A stretch of DNA of 64,000 nt from Garcia nutans (Eukaryota > Streptophyta > Magnoliopsida > Malpighiales > Euphorbiaceae). The number at the start of each line of letters is the position of its first letter. Position 1 is the first letter of the stretch. The DNA lies in the NCBI GenBank assembly GCA_947685225.1, contig CANTUV010000037.1, positions 26,431,001 through 26,495,000 on the forward strand, written 5' to 3'. The notes under the pieces were generated by a model. It saw only the letters and a list, made by a program, of their open reading frames with translations. It made no database searches and was not told where the DNA came from. A program made the position numbers and the translations under genes. Below are positions 48,801 through 60,010 of this stretch, piece by piece.

Positions 48801-51800
48801 GATCCCCTTTGAGCAATAATTCTCCGTCCGGTCGAGGAATCCTCATGGTAAGCTTGCCCCAGTCTACTTTAATTTCTCCTAAAGTTTCCAGCCATGCCAC
48901 ACCCAAAATAACATCAACTCCACCGAGTGGGAATATGTAGAAATCCCCTGTAATTTCCATTGTACCCAGATCCAACCACAAATTACGGCAAACGCCAGAG
49001 GATTTAACTCTATGGCCATCTCCCAAACGAACAAAGAAAGGAGAAGTAGGCTCAATCACCAGATTTAAGGCTCCAACCAGCTGAGTTGACACGAAATTGT
49101 GGCTAGCGCCACTATCAACCATAATTATTGCTATTTGAATGCCTAATCTCCCGCAGAACTTCATTGTCTTAGGTCGAGATAAACCACCAGCAGAAAATAA
49201 AGGCAGGTCCAGTTGGGCAAAGTGTGCTTCATCGATCTCCAGAGGAGTGGTTGTGTCAACTGGCTCACAGGCTAATTCAAGGGCTTGAGCTTCTTCATCA
49301 GTTAAAGTTTCATCTTCGCCAAAGATAATGGTGCGCAGAGATTTGCTTGGGCACACATGCAAAGGCGAATAGGGCTGTTTGCACCTGAAACACAGTCCCT
49401 TAGCTCTTAAGTCTTGATAATCCTTGTGAGAGTAATGATTGACACCCCGGTTCCTTAATGGTTCAGTGGGTTTATTTGATGGGGAGGAAAAGAGTGCTGG
49501 ACGATTTGGAAGTCCATTCTGTTGGGTTTGGATAGTGGTATTTGTTGTGGATTTGGTTGGGTTTTGTGTAAATTGTTGGGTTCGGGCCATGATAGGAGAG
49601 ATGGACTTTGGGCTTGGGCCAGGGGACACGTCAGGAATTAGAGCAGCAGTGGATCTCAGAACATTAGACTTCACCGGCGATGAAAGAGAGATTTCCAACT
49701 CCACCTCCTTTGCAACTCGCATTGCGCGGTACAAGTCATTAGTATCAGCCGACCGTATTCGCACCCGTATCTCTCGCCGGAGACCGTTCAAGAAATACCC
49801 TATCAACTGAGAATCAGAAACATCAGGTGTTTGAGCCGCGCGAGAAATAAATTCATTGACGAAGTCCGTAACTGTACCCGTCTGTTTGGTAGCCGATAAT
49901 ATTTCAAATGGGTTTGTGGTGATATCACCACTATACTGCTGGAACAACTCTGACTTCAGCATAAGCCAACTGAGGTTGGGATTTCGGTGACGAATAAACC
50001 GCAACCAATGAAGAGGGTGGCCTTGCATACCCACAAAAGCCTGTGACACCTGTTCATGAAGTGGGATGCGATGGAGCTCAAAATACTGTTCTATTCTAGC
50101 TACCCATCCAACTGGGTCTGTGCCATCAAAGATTGGCACGTCTGCTCTCTTGACAGAATAAACAGGATCGGTCGAGCCACTTGTGTTTATGGGTTTGGGT
50201 TGGTCATGGTGTTGGGATGAGGATGGGGTTTTGTTTGGTGTATTCAAGGTGGATTGTGGTTGGGTTTCTGCTGTTTGGGTAGAGGTTTGTGAATCTGCGG
50301 TTAGGTCAGCTGGGTTTTTTCCTCGTAGCAGCATTTGCTTGAGTTCTAAGATGAGCTTATTGGTTTCTTTGATCTCGCTGTGGGTTTCGTTGAAATGTCT
50401 CTGGGTATCCAGCTTGAAGGCAGAAATATTTTCTTCCAATGCGGCAACGTTCTTCTCTAAGGTTTCTACTCTATTCTCCATTCTGGTTCTGGTCATGGAC
50501 AAATCCGGCAGGTCGGACCAATGTTAGAGAAGCTAACGTTAACTGTAGGAATATTTAAAATATTTAAAAGAAAAGAAAAGGAAAGATGAAGAGAATAACT
50601 GGAGAGGAATGTTCTTGATTTGTATTAATGGAAGAAGCGAAATTACAGCAAACAAAATAGAATAAAAGGATAACAGACTGAATAGAATCAGCCCCCAGGC
50701 AAGAGCCCGTGCAGAATAATCTGCCCAAAACACTAGGTACCAAAAAGATGCCTCCTCCCTATTACAGACTGCATATAAAGGAAAATTTCTAACTAACTTG
50801 ATGGTGACGTGTCCCCATCTTTCCCTTGATTCCCAAGAACAATTCTATTATTGGACTTGCTTCTCCTTGAGTAAACTAAATATGGTCTTGGGCCTGAATT
50901 TGTGCTTCTAACAGCATCTCTAGTTTCCACTTTAATTTTCTTTTGCAATGCTTCTCCTCTGCTTTTGATATTTTCTAAAATTATTCTTCGCTTGGAGCCC
51001 AGAAAATTCAAATGAGAATACTCATAAATGGAATTTTGCATTGTCTGTTAGAACTTGCTTCTCTGAATAAGGACCTGACAGTATTTTTGTTCCTTTTTCT
51101 GCCAAATTGTATTTACTGGGTTTGTATCTGTTCCACACGAATAGAATTGGGGCACCAAGTTTTCTCTAGATCAGAAAAAAGAACAGGAGAGGATCGCTTT
51201 AACTGATTAATTCTGATGTCCAAAAGGTGTTTTTGGATATGAGGGGCTCCATGTAGTTTAATAAATGAAATTCCTAAGTGTACAAAATATATGAAATGTG
51301 CCAGTGTGCTATGACCAAGCTACGGGGTGGGTGTCTACCATAATGCATAAAGAAAACAGTGTAATGGTAATATGCGTTAGCTACCTTTTCTTGAGATTTG
51401 AATTACATACACGCACAAAGAGACATGTAGCTGTAAGTTGTGAATGTGAATGAATGCAGCTGGGTAGAGTGAGAAATTGCTTGTGCCTTCTTATCACCAT
51501 ACCATTTCATATATATATGTAAATAGGTGGCATGGTAACTGTGATACTGATTATACGTTGATTTGCATTTGTACCTCCATGGTAATTTATTTAAATTTAT
51601 CCAACTCAAAATCAGTGTTTGTAATGCAGCATGGAGTACTATATGCAAAAGACATATTACAAGACTGCATCTTTGATATCAAACAGCTGCAAAGCAATTG
51701 CTCTTCTTGCTGGGCAAACAGCAGAAGTTGCCACCTTGGCCTTTGAGTATGGAAAAAATCTGGTTTGTGAATTCCTGAATTGAATTTTTTTTTTAACCCC

Positions 51801-54800
51801 TCGTTACTTCCAATAGCAAGCTTTACAGTGGATTGGCTTTTTCCAATTGTTTGGGAATGTAAGAAAGTGGGGCTGGAGAAAAGGGAGTAAAAGTGGGGGA
51901 GATGGGAAAACCTAACATTCTTCTCTTGCTTGGAAAACTTGTTGAATTGCAATGCAATGGAAAGAAAGGGATAATATTTCCTCACGGGCCCATTATTCCA
52001 CTTTCCCTAAAAGGGGGAGAAAATGCATTGGGAAGCAAACTTGTACTTACAGTTACATATTTTCTGTCGTCTGTATTACATCTAAATGCTTTTTGGTGGA
52101 TGCTGTAGTTGTAATTCCCTTGATTATAAACAATAAGTCAGGTGAGAAATACAATCTCCCATCCTAATAGTTCCCAACTTTCTATGTCCTCATTTTTCTC
52201 TCCCTAGCTTTTGCTTCCAGCTAAAACTTGTCTCCCAAATGCACTATTATGTCAACATATTTACATTCCCATGATAAGATGAAATGTCATTTTTGGACGT
52301 AAAAGTGAAGACTTGGAAGGAACCATCATGTCCTTAAATTGAAAAATCTTGAAAGGACCAATATGTCTGTAAAATGAAAAATTTGAAAGACTAGAACATG
52401 TCTAAAAACAGCTAAAATTTGTTGAATTTTGTTTATACTAGCATTCTTTTGATGAAAGACATTTTGTAGCTCACATGTTGACATATTGTAGACTTTCCAT
52501 TTTTTGCTAGGGCAGCAGATGCTACAAGCACTAAAGCTTGCCCTAGATATTCTCAAGAAGGGGAAATTGCTATCTAAGTGTTCTTTTAAAATGTTCTGGT
52601 GTGATGTACACCAAAAAAAGCTAAATGAAAGATGCATGGAGATGAAAGTGCTGTAGGAAGAAAAGAAAAATGCCAAAGAGACTTGGACACAAGGGTTGCT
52701 CCAAGATGTACAGGAAATCCATGAAAACTTGGGAGTGACAATGCCAAAAACAAAAAGGCAAGATGAAGTTAGATGATGCTACATGAAAGCGCAAGTTGAA
52801 TTTTCCAACAAAATTCTCAAGAAGTGTTAGAAAGCGGAGATTTTTGTTTAGAAACCTAAGCTTAATAAAGTGTTTTTGGAGGGGAATTTGTGTTTTGAGT
52901 TGTCATAGATGCTTGTTGTTCTAGCTAGCTTTTATTGGGGTTTGGTAGTAGATATGGGTTAATTTGTGTGTTAAAGTTAACTACGCATGATCTTTATAAG
53001 GTGTAAATCTTGGCATTGTATTGTAGGCATGGTTGTAGTCTAGCATTTTTGTACTATTTCTCTTGTATTTAGAGCTTATAAGTCTTATGGAAGTCAATGC
53101 AATTGGTTAGAGTATTTTGAGGTTAAGTTCTAGAAACTTGTGTCATTGTTGTGTGTGCAGGGCCAAGTGTTAAGCTCTTCCAAGTCCCAAATTCAATATA
53201 ACTTCTAACATTTATCAATTTTAGCCTTGATCATACTCAAATAGAATTAGATATCATAATATTGTTAAATCTAGAGCGGTCTTATAATTCTCATTGCATA
53301 ATGGAGAGAGATGATTTTTGCTCATATAAAGGAAAGCATATTTACTTTTTTCATATCACTGAGACATAAATTAAATATTTACTCAAACAATCAGGTGGGA
53401 AGTTGAACTAGATGAAGATGATAATCTCATGTTTGGTCTTGATGACGTAAGTAAAAGCTACGGTAGCCTATTGTGTTGTAAAAAATAAGGGGTTCTTCTA
53501 ACGAGTGCCCTAAGATATTGTTTAAGATAAAAATAATTCAGATAGAGTTGCATAAATAAGTTTAGAAAGAGATTGAGTGGCTGAGAAGTGAGTATTTGAA
53601 CTTATCACTTGATTGATACTTATTGTAATCAAATACCATTCTATCAAAATCTCTACTTTCTTCTCATTTAGCTTATTCTTAAATTAATTTAATTATTTTT
53701 GTTTAAAATAACTGTCATATAACGAATTTTTATCTAAATAACTGCTGCTTGATCAATGCCCTATAAGCGCTTGCTAGAGAAACTCAAAAATAAAAGTGCC
53801 TTTCGAGTTAATATAATTTTGTTCATTAATTTTGCCACAATAAGATAGGAGGTTAAAATTGATACAATTGTAATAGATCATATTAATTGACATTGAAAAA
53901 AGAGAACTAAAGTTTGGATTTTTTGTAATTAACTCTTGTATATAACATTGTTTTGTTCAAGAAACTTTGGATAAAAATTTAAGATGTACATTTGAATCTT
54001 CTAATTGTAACTTGCATTCCAATTTATCATGACAATAAAAGTTGAATGTGTAAAATCATTCACTCTAGAGCTCTCTTTGAATGCCACATTTGTCAGATTT
54101 CATATGGAAATGAATGAATATTCGAGAAGAAAAATTTATAGAGGTTTTCAATTGTAATGTTGTGAAATTTTGAGTGACAATGTACTCATGTAAAATTTAT
54201 GGTCCAATTTGAAGTTACCCTCAGTGATTGCTGTGCCTGTTTGTTTATATATAGTGGGAAAAGTTCTTGCCTGCTGTTGAATGTCCGTGTTGCGATAGTT
54301 GCTATGTTGCTGTTGGCTGTCCATGCTCTCATGATCGCCCTTTGTTCAGAGTGGTTTACTTTTCTGTAACTGAATCTGCTTCCTTTTACAGGGATTGGCA
54401 TTTCAGTTGATGGATGACGTCCTTGATTTTACTGGCACATCTGCTTCCCTTGGAAAGGGTTCATTGTCCGACATTAGCCATGTAATTTGCCTATCCCTGA
54501 TATGGTATCTGAATGGTGGAAATATTTTGATGGTTTAACTTCCGAGCTTGAATTAGGTGAACAAGATTGTTAAATATTTTTGCTTTACTGTTCTTGATGG
54601 AAAAAAGGCAATTTCTGGATTATTCACTGAGCATTTGCAAGACATGGTTTAGTCAAAGGCAACTTGAATTACATATTCAAAACAAGATAATAGCAAATTA
54701 ACATTTCAGTTATGGGCTTACCTTAACTAAATATAGTACAAATGAATGCCAATTTCTCTTCTTATGTCTGTGCTCCTTCTGCAGCCAAAGTAATGCTTAA

Positions 54801-56383
54801 ATTAAGTAGGAAAGAAACAGGTTGCTGCTATATTAGTGGTCTAATCTAAAAGCTAAACCATTGCCTTTCATAATCACTCTTTTTATTATTGTGTAGCTTT
54901 CGTATTGTTATTTTTTCCTTTCTGCTGCATATCCTGTGTATAGTATTTTCTATTGATCCACCATGACATGGTGGCTAACTTTGTGGATTAGCCACTTGTT
55001 TAAAAAAGATACTCCCATGGCATGGTATAGACCAGTTTGTAATGGTTGATCTTATGAACTATAATCAATTGCTTATATTGGAGACTGAGATTTCTTATTT
55101 GACATTGTGAATGCCACTTCAAACCATTCTTTGCATGGTGTTACAATTTCAATTGTATATATGAAAGCTTATTTGGAAATCACATGGTGATACATATTTT
55201 ATATGGCCTACTCAAATTATGTTGATCTTCATAAATAAATCTGGTTGTCTCATAATTGTAGGGAATCGTGACAGCTCCAATATTGTTTGCTATGGAGGAG
55301 TATCCCCAAATACGTCTACTTGTTCAACAGGGCTTGGACAAACCTGAAATTGTTGATATTGTAAGTTTGTATAAACTTCGCGTTAACACAAGTTACACAA
55401 CTGATGGAGAAATTAGAAAATATTGGTGAATGATACTAATCTCATAATGCTTAAACTTTCTTGCTGAACTTTTAAGTTTTCTGCTTCTTTATCTATATCT
55501 ATTCTGTAGGTGATAGCACTGATGTCTATCTATAATGCTTCAATATTTCTTCATGCTGGGTATGTAAAATTAGGGTGGTACTAGGTGTCTGGCATGAGGT
55601 TGCAGTTTCTCATTTCTTATTTTTATTATTATCCTCTGTTTGAAAACTCGTATTTTGCTAGAATGTAATTCAAATGAGTTCTAATTGGTTTATTTTCATA
55701 TTTGGATGTTACTTGTGGAGTTGATTTCTTCTAATGTAAAAAAGAAATAATCTGGAAATAAATAAATATCGTACAATTTTAAATTTTGATTTTGCTGTAA
55801 TACAATTTTATTGGACTTGATTTGTAGTCTAATTATACAAATATTTTGAAGGGTAGCCAAGGAAATAAAATAAATCGATTTCATTATCTATTTCACACCA
55901 TGTTTGAAACAATTCTTGCACAATAATTCAATTTTGTTCTACTAATAGGATACAATTGAATTAGATTTTTCCACTTTCTTCCTCATTAGCCCTTGTGCCC
56001 CTTGGGAATCTGTATGACGGAGTACTAATGCCCAATTATGAAACGGGAACAAATTGTCATGATGTAAGACAAACCAGGTCATACGTGGCTTAGCCTTCTA
56101 CTGTTGGCACTTATAAGTCATTGATTTATTTATTTATAAAGTTAGTAGCTATTGCTTCATTGGGTTGGTTGCCTTATCTGTGCTCGTAATTCAAAAAATA
56201 CAGATTCTGGAGTACCTTGGCAAGAGCCGTGGAATACAGAGGACAAGGGCACTGGCCGCAGAGCATGCTAACCTTGCTGCAGCAGCCATTGATTCACTTC
56301 CAGAAACTGATGATGAAGAAGTAAGAAAGTCAAGGCGGGCTCTGATAGATCTCACTCAAAGAGTAATTACAAGAAATAAGTGA
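39813..56383 (+). CDS. SPS3: Solanesyl (polyprenyl) diphosphate synthase, 12 exons
   Basis: Exons: 39813-39944, 40700-40792, 42038-42118, 42240-42311, 43263-43394, 43660-43746, 44622-44693, 45219-45304, 51630-51762, 54392-54481, 55262-55360, 56204-56383. All introns are GT-AG; the joined length is 1257 bp (418 aa). It is a trans-prenyltransferase that elongates allylic diphosphates with isopentenyl diphosphate. The closest homologue I know is Arabidopsis SPS3 (At2g34630), about 422 aa, which makes the ubiquinone side chain in mitochondria. The N-terminus (RGFSRISKSV, RRR) fits a mitochondrial presequence. First Asp-rich motif DDVLDD near residues 177-182 (exon 6); second, DDVLD, near 304-308 (exon 10); GKRFRPT closes exon 4. 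Intron 8 (45305-51629, phase 2) contains the antisense gypsy element; without it the intron would be about 0.8 kb. The serine after SDI in exon 10 is where I recall arginine in relatives. The frame is open, so the gene is probably functional if intron 8 is spliced. Confidence 0.93.
43378..43555. repeat. 85-bp tandem duplication across the exon 5 donor site
   Basis: The end of exon 5 with its donor (ATGATCCAT then GTCAGT) and following intron bases is repeated 85 bp downstream as ATTATCCAT then GTTAGT, followed by the same TTACTCATCTTTTA and later GCCAGTTT...TTCATTTTCC text. This gives intron 5 a decoy exon end and donor. Confidence 0.85.
45420..45811 (-). repeat. 3' LTR of the gypsy element (392 bp)
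   Basis: From TGTTAGAGAAGC to TTCTAACA; identical by eye to 50522-50913. The polyprotein's stop codon (45691-45693) lies inside it, so the gag-pol C-terminus is LTR-encoded. Confidence 0.97.
45691..50496 (-). CDS. gag-pol: Gypsy gag-pol polyprotein with chromodomain
   Basis: A single frame of about 1601 codons; the likely start is the ATG at 50496, only 26 bases inside the 5' LTR (an upstream in-frame TTG at 50502 is less likely). Numbering below counts from the TTG. Coiled coil 10-60; gag about 125-275; zinc knuckle CFRCKQPYSPLHVC 371-384; protease MVDSGASHNF near 461-470; reverse transcriptase about 660-850 with VFFDDILVYS at 802-811; RNase H about 945-1065 (ETDASKSG, DALSR); integrase zinc region 1141-1185 (H, H, CLIC); core D1211, D1271, E1307; chromodomain-like 1500-1555 (PQVLVQWQG, ATWID). 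All expected catalytic residues are present and there is no stop, so it may encode an active element. In chromoviruses the chromodomain targets integration to marked chromatin. Confidence 0.96.
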   Translation of the reverse strand: MTRTRMENRVETLEKNVAALEENISAFKLDTQRHFNETHSEIKETNKLILELKQMLLRGKNPADLTADSQTSTQTAETQPQSTLNTPNKTPSSSQHHDQPKPINTSGSTDPVYSVKRADVPIFDGTDPVGWVARIEQYFELHRIPLHEQVSQAFVGMQGHPLHWLRFIRHRNPNLSWLMLKSELFQQYSGDITTNPFEILSATKQTGTVTDFVNEFISRAAQTPDVSDSQLIGYFLNGLRREIRVRIRSADTNDLYRAMRVAKEVELEISLSSPVKSNVLRSTAALIPDVSPGPSPKSISPIMARTQQFTQNPTKSTTNTTIQTQQNGLPNRPALFSSPSNKPTEPLRNRGVNHYSHKDYQDLRAKGLCFRCKQPYSPLHVCPSKSLRTIIFGEDETLTDEEAQALELACEPVDTTTPLEIDEAHFAQLDLPLFSAGGLSRPKTMKFCGRLGIQIAIIMVDSGASHNFVSTQLVGALNLVIEPTSPFFVRLGDGHRVKSSGVCRNLWLDLGTMEITGDFYIFPLGGVDVILGVAWLETLGEIKVDWGKLTMRIPRPDGELLLKGDPSLVKQQIANRSGPKLRDTILTALLWSISADSESPMQVPELSFEQETELQQILSKFGMVFSDMSSLPPRRSADHRITLQPNQGPVSVKPYRYGHHQKDEIEKLVRDMLSAGVIQPSTSPYSSPILLVKKKDGSWRFCVDYRQLNRVSVPHKYPIPVIQELLDELHGATYFSKLDLKSGFFQIRVAQPDIEKTAFRTHSGHYEFLVMPFGLTNAPATFQAVMNDVFRPYLRKFVLVFFDDILVYSRDWESHLKHLETVLQLLVDHSLHLNGKKCFFGRTSVEYLGHIISASGVSMDPSKINSILNWATPTSIKGVRGFLGLTGYYRRFIAGYGQIAHPLTDMLKKEASGTFIWSPTAKESFEKLKSAITTSPVLAMPDFSKEFVVETDASKSGIGAVLMQQNRPVAFFSKATGNPALARSAYENELMALVLAIRHWRPYLVGRRFVVRTDQRSLRHLLHQEVSTPAQQYWAAKIMGYDFLIEYKAGNTNRAADALSRSSEELEVCVISRAQWMDWNEIQNEVNQDPQLSKIISELAASTGGKSHYSLIQGRLFYKGRLVLPPLSKWIPKLIAEFHSTAVGGHSGALRTYKRIAENFWWPGMMNSIKQFVAACLICQTHKYEAKSPGGLLQPLPIPNQIWEDISLDFISGLPRSKGLDCILVVVDRLSKYAHFVALRHPFTASKVAEVFAKEIVRLHGIPKTIVSDRDPIFLSHFWTELFKLQGSTLSFSSSYHPQSDGQTEVTNRSLECYLRCFSAEQPKNWSRWLCWAEYWYNTNFHGATKKTPFEVVYGRAPPVLQRYLLGETCVEALSQHLQDRDEVLRQLRHNLLRAQQLMVKYANQHRRDIQFSVGDKVFLKLRPYKQQSVANRINAKLAARYFGPFEVIGRIGAVAYKLRLPPLSKIHPVFHVSQLKKVVGDHIVIDQLPETFETTEEPLLEPIKVCQRRTLQQDSQQVPQVLVQWQGQTEENATWIDEADIRAQFPHFNLEDKVVSQGDGNVRSTNSGPRPYLVYSRRSKSNNRIVLGNQGKDGDTSPSS
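50522..50913 (-). repeat. 5' LTR of the gypsy element (392 bp)
   Basis: Identical by eye to the left LTR. It is the upstream LTR for minus-strand transcription; the start codon lies 26 bp inside it. Followed on the right by the GCATC duplication. Confidence 0.97.
51763..54391 (+). other. Long intron 9 of the synthase gene
   Basis: 2629 bp. No coding frame. A patch at 51850-52240 has GGGAG...CTCCC-type sequence at both ends and could be a small decayed inverted-repeat element, but I could not define its termini. CTAGGGCA at about 52509 and TTGCCCTAG at about 52540 could form a short hairpin. Otherwise nothing recognisable. Confidence 0.5.
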
Positions 56384-58884
56384 CAGAAAACTTTCATTAA
56401 TTCCAAAAACTGTAACTGATTTTTTGATATTTTTTTTTATTATTATTCTGGTACTGAGAGGGCCAATCTGCCCTTGTTTTCATCGTTCTGTTCATTCAGT
56501 TACTTCAATAGTTGTTAGTTCATTATAAATTTTTGAGGACCTGTTTGTACATTAACATAAATGTTGCATGTTCACCTAATGTTTTGTTCATGTCAAAGTT
56601 GAAGTTAATTAGGAGATGTGAAAACTTAATTTTTTCCATCTATTGCTAATGGTCTTGCCAAGATGGATTTTATTGTGATTTTTAGTAAGTGGACATTATT
56701 TCTGCAAGGTTGTAAAATTTTGCTTTGCGGATTAAAGAGGACCAAAAGTAAATTTAAAATATTGCCATTAGAATATACTTTCAACGAAAATCTAGGCTTT
56801 TGATATGTGCCCTTTTAAAAAAAAAAAAAAAAAAGGATCTCTTATGGAGTAATGCTACTTGCGGCTCCCTTACACTAATGAGAGAGTGGAATGGTTTTTG
56901 GCGGCGTTAGTCATTTTTGACATTTTCTTTTATAGCTCCCACTATAATTTTTTAAATCAGCGAGCATATGATCATCAGTGGGTGTATGATCCAAAATAAC
57001 TTTCTTTCATAGTTCTTAAAATTTGAAGACTTTCGCCGTCGTTTTGTATTTTCAATTTGTAGAGTAAAATTTTCAAAATTTAATTTAGTTACGAGTAAAT
57101 TTATTATTTTTACGATTTAATAAAAAAATGCCCTCACAAAGACTCTTAGGTCCTCTTAATTTTAAATAGACTCTTTTGGATAATTGTATCTTTTTAAGAA
57201 AAAATCCGCTTCAGTATCTCATTTTGAAATTTGAAAAAAAAAAAGAGCAAAGGCGAGTCTTTTTAACTGTTAAAATTCTAATTTTTGCAACCTTCTCGCG
57301 TTCGTCATTGTTATATATTATCTTAAAATAGAAAAATCAATCCTTTTCACGGACTCATTGTCGTTCCGGGAGCATCTCATTGGGGCTTCGCAAACTCTTC
57401 TTAGCTTTAATCCATTGACAGTTTTACCTCATGCATGTAAGGCTCTACCATTTTCTCTTAGGTGCTTTTGAGGAACGACCCAAACTTAAAAAAAAAAAAA
57501 AAGGAAATGAAAGTGTGGTGGCTTTGGTGGATAATCTTCAAATGAGTTAAATTCCTTTCCAAATTCAGATTTTAAATTAATCTTTGCATAAGGTGGCCTT
57601 GATTAAGGGTTAATATGATTTTGTTTGGCTTCTCACTAATCACTATTGGCTAGGGATTCCCATATCATCCTTAACTCTTTGAATTTTTATGATTTCCACC
57701 ATAATTCTTCCTTTTGCTTTTCACATTCATCCTCTCATCCTCCAAATAACCCCAAAACTTCTCTCATTTAGGTTTAGTTCCACAATTCTTTGTTTATCTT
57801 TAATTGGGTCCGTTTTCCTTTTTCAATTCAACCCTTTTAGTTCTCCAACATTAACCCATACTACTATTTGCACCTTCTCATTTGAGTCCAACAGACCTTG
57901 CTTAATATTTTTTCCCTAATTTCGAATTTACTAATTAGGGTTTTCCTCTTCCAACGTTAATTTCAACGCCACTAACTAGGATTTAATTCCAAATATAAAT
58001 TTAGTTTTTTTTTTCTCTTGTTTCCTGTTTTATACTATTGTCTCTTTAAATTCTTTTTCGAATTCCTAATTCACGGACCAACATCATTCAAACTGCACAT
58101 GTTCGACTAAAATCAAGTTTTAAAATACTAAAACAAGTGACCAGCGCATTAAATGAACCAGAGGAGAAAATTATTGAAAAAATATATCTCTACCGTATTT
58201 TCTTTTTAAATTTTTATATTTTTAATAAAAATATTTTAATCATTTTATTATAAACTCATAATAAATTAATAATAATTTTATCATAAACTATATAAAATTT
58301 ATAAATTTATAATAAACTATTATAAACTCATTATAAACTAATAAAATCTTATATTTAAGTAAATATTTTATACATTATAATATTTTAATAAATAATTTAT
58401 AAATATAATAAATTTAAATATATTTTTGTAAAAGCTAAAAATTTTTTACAGTAAAAAGAGGCCCATTGTAGCTATGGCACTCCACCTCAGAGGCCTACAT
58501 CTCTTGTAGGCATGGGTCTTTGTTCCCCAGCTATATTTGCCTTTCTTTTTACGGGAAGTTGCACCGTATACCTCATTCTAACTTTCCTTTTCAATTTTAT
58601 GAATACTTACTTTTTTCATTTATAATTTTTTTTTTCATATATAATTTTCTTTAAATTTTATTTTCAATTTTATGGCTTTTGTTTCTAACACATTTCATTT
58701 GTATCTCAGTTTTTTTCTTTGGTTTTTTTCTTTTCATCAATTTTTCCTTTTCATTTGATCTTAATGCTTTTCTTTTGATTATTATTTTCTGCTATTTTTT
58801 TTTGTTATTCTTGTAGGTTTTATCTTTCTTTTTTTTTTTCATTCTAATTCTTTAACTGTAATATTAAAGATTTTTTTTATTTTT

Positions 58885-58968
58885 GAACTGTGATGTATTT
58901 TATATGTTCGATAAAATACTTCAAATGAACTGTGATGCATTTTATATGTTTGATAAAATGTTTTAAAG
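58885..58968. repeat. 42-bp tandem duplication
   Basis: Two units beginning GAACTGTGATG(T/C)ATTTTATA at 58885 and 58927, a few substitutions apart. Confidence 0.85.
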
Positions 58969-59099
58969 ATTTTTTTCTTTTATAATTTTTTTATTGTTCT
59001 TTTCAATTTATACTTTCTGGATGAGTATATCTCATTTCTTCTAAATTTTATTTATATCATTTTTTATTAATTTGTGTTTATATTACTTGTGATATATAA

Positions 59100-59940
59100 G
59101 TATGTATATATTAAACAATATGTACACAACATATACACTGTAATTAAACAACAAATAAAGGATATAACATAACATATATATAGTGTCAACACGTTATATA
59201 TATTATAATTAAGCAACATATAAAGACTGTATCATAATACATACACAATATATATATATGATGTCTATACACAATATTATATTTAATTTGTGTTTATATT
59301 ACTTGTGGTGTATGAGTATTGTATATATTGAACAACTTATACACAACATATGCAAGACACATATACTATAATTAAGCAATAAATAGAAGCTGAAATATAA
59401 CATATATATATATATATATTATCTATACGATATACATATTATAATGAAGCAACATATGAAATTTGTACATATTTTTCATTTGGAACACAACATATATATA
59501 ACTTTTATGTGATATCTACATGACATATACATTATAATTAGGCAATATATAATAGCTGAAATGTAATATTGCGCAATATTTATATAATATGTACACTATA
59601 ATTAAGCAACATATAAATTTTATATATTTTTTCACTTGAAATTCAACATATATGTGGCACATATATTATAATTAAGCAACAAATAAAGGGTTATAAATAT
59701 TTTCTCACTTGAAATGTAATACGTATAAGATATTTACATAATATGTATACTATAATTAAAAAATATGTAAAGTCTGCACATATTTTTCACTTGCAATTCA
59801 ACATATATACAATATTTATACTATATATGCATTATAATTAAACAACACATAAAAATTGTACATATTTTGTCAATTGTCATATAATATATATATAATATAT
59901 ACATGATATATACATTATAATCAAACATCATATAGAAGAA
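59100..59940. repeat. AT-rich degenerate minisatellite, period about 65-92 bp
   Basis: The phrase ATAATTAAGCAACATATAAA recurs about eleven times with spacings from 65 to 92 bp, alternating with TTTTTCACTTG and ATATATAC blocks. Very AT-rich, with no coding content. Confidence 0.75.
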
Positions 59941-60010
59941 CTATATATATTTTGCAAATTTTTAGAAATTTTTAGAAAATTATTTTTTTTATAAAGAGTA
60001 TGACTTTGAA

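Larger units (their letters stand above)
45420..50913 (-). mobile_element. Complete Ty3/gypsy chromovirus in intron 8, antisense to the host gene
   Basis: 5494 bp with 392-bp LTRs that are identical by eye, TG...CA ends and a perfect GCATC duplication (45415-45419 and 50914-50918). On the minus strand the 5' LTR is 50522-50913. The following site reads TTGGTCCGACCTGCC, not the iMet-type site of the other elements here; I cannot name the primer tRNA. A purine tract (AAGGGGATGGCAA, just right of 45811) precedes the 3' LTR. Integrase follows RNase H, diagnostic of Ty3/gypsy, and the C-terminus has a chromodomain-like segment. Short LTRs suggest the Reina group (inference). Zero LTR divergence means a very recent insertion, perhaps polymorphic in the species. 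Confidence 0.97.
56384..59990. other. 3' flank and AT-rich intergenic DNA, no gene seen
   Basis: 56384 to about 56600 is the probable 3' UTR, with no unambiguous poly(A) signal. Poly(A) runs occur at 56817-56834 and 57487-57502. 57130-57210 shares a short block (TTAAATAGACT) with the left end of the MULE near 27110-27140, suggesting another eroded relative. 58440-58560 is a GC-richer island in very AT-rich DNA. No credible frame. Confidence 0.55.

Noticed and set aside
51850..52240. Possible small inverted-repeat transposon in intron 9
   Set aside because: G-rich and C-rich ends are only loosely complementary and no target duplication could be fixed.
55510..55560. Possible extra exon in intron 11 (GTGATAGCACTGATGTC...)
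   Set aside because: The reading frame joins exon 11 to exon 12 without it and matches the family; including it would insert unrelated residues.
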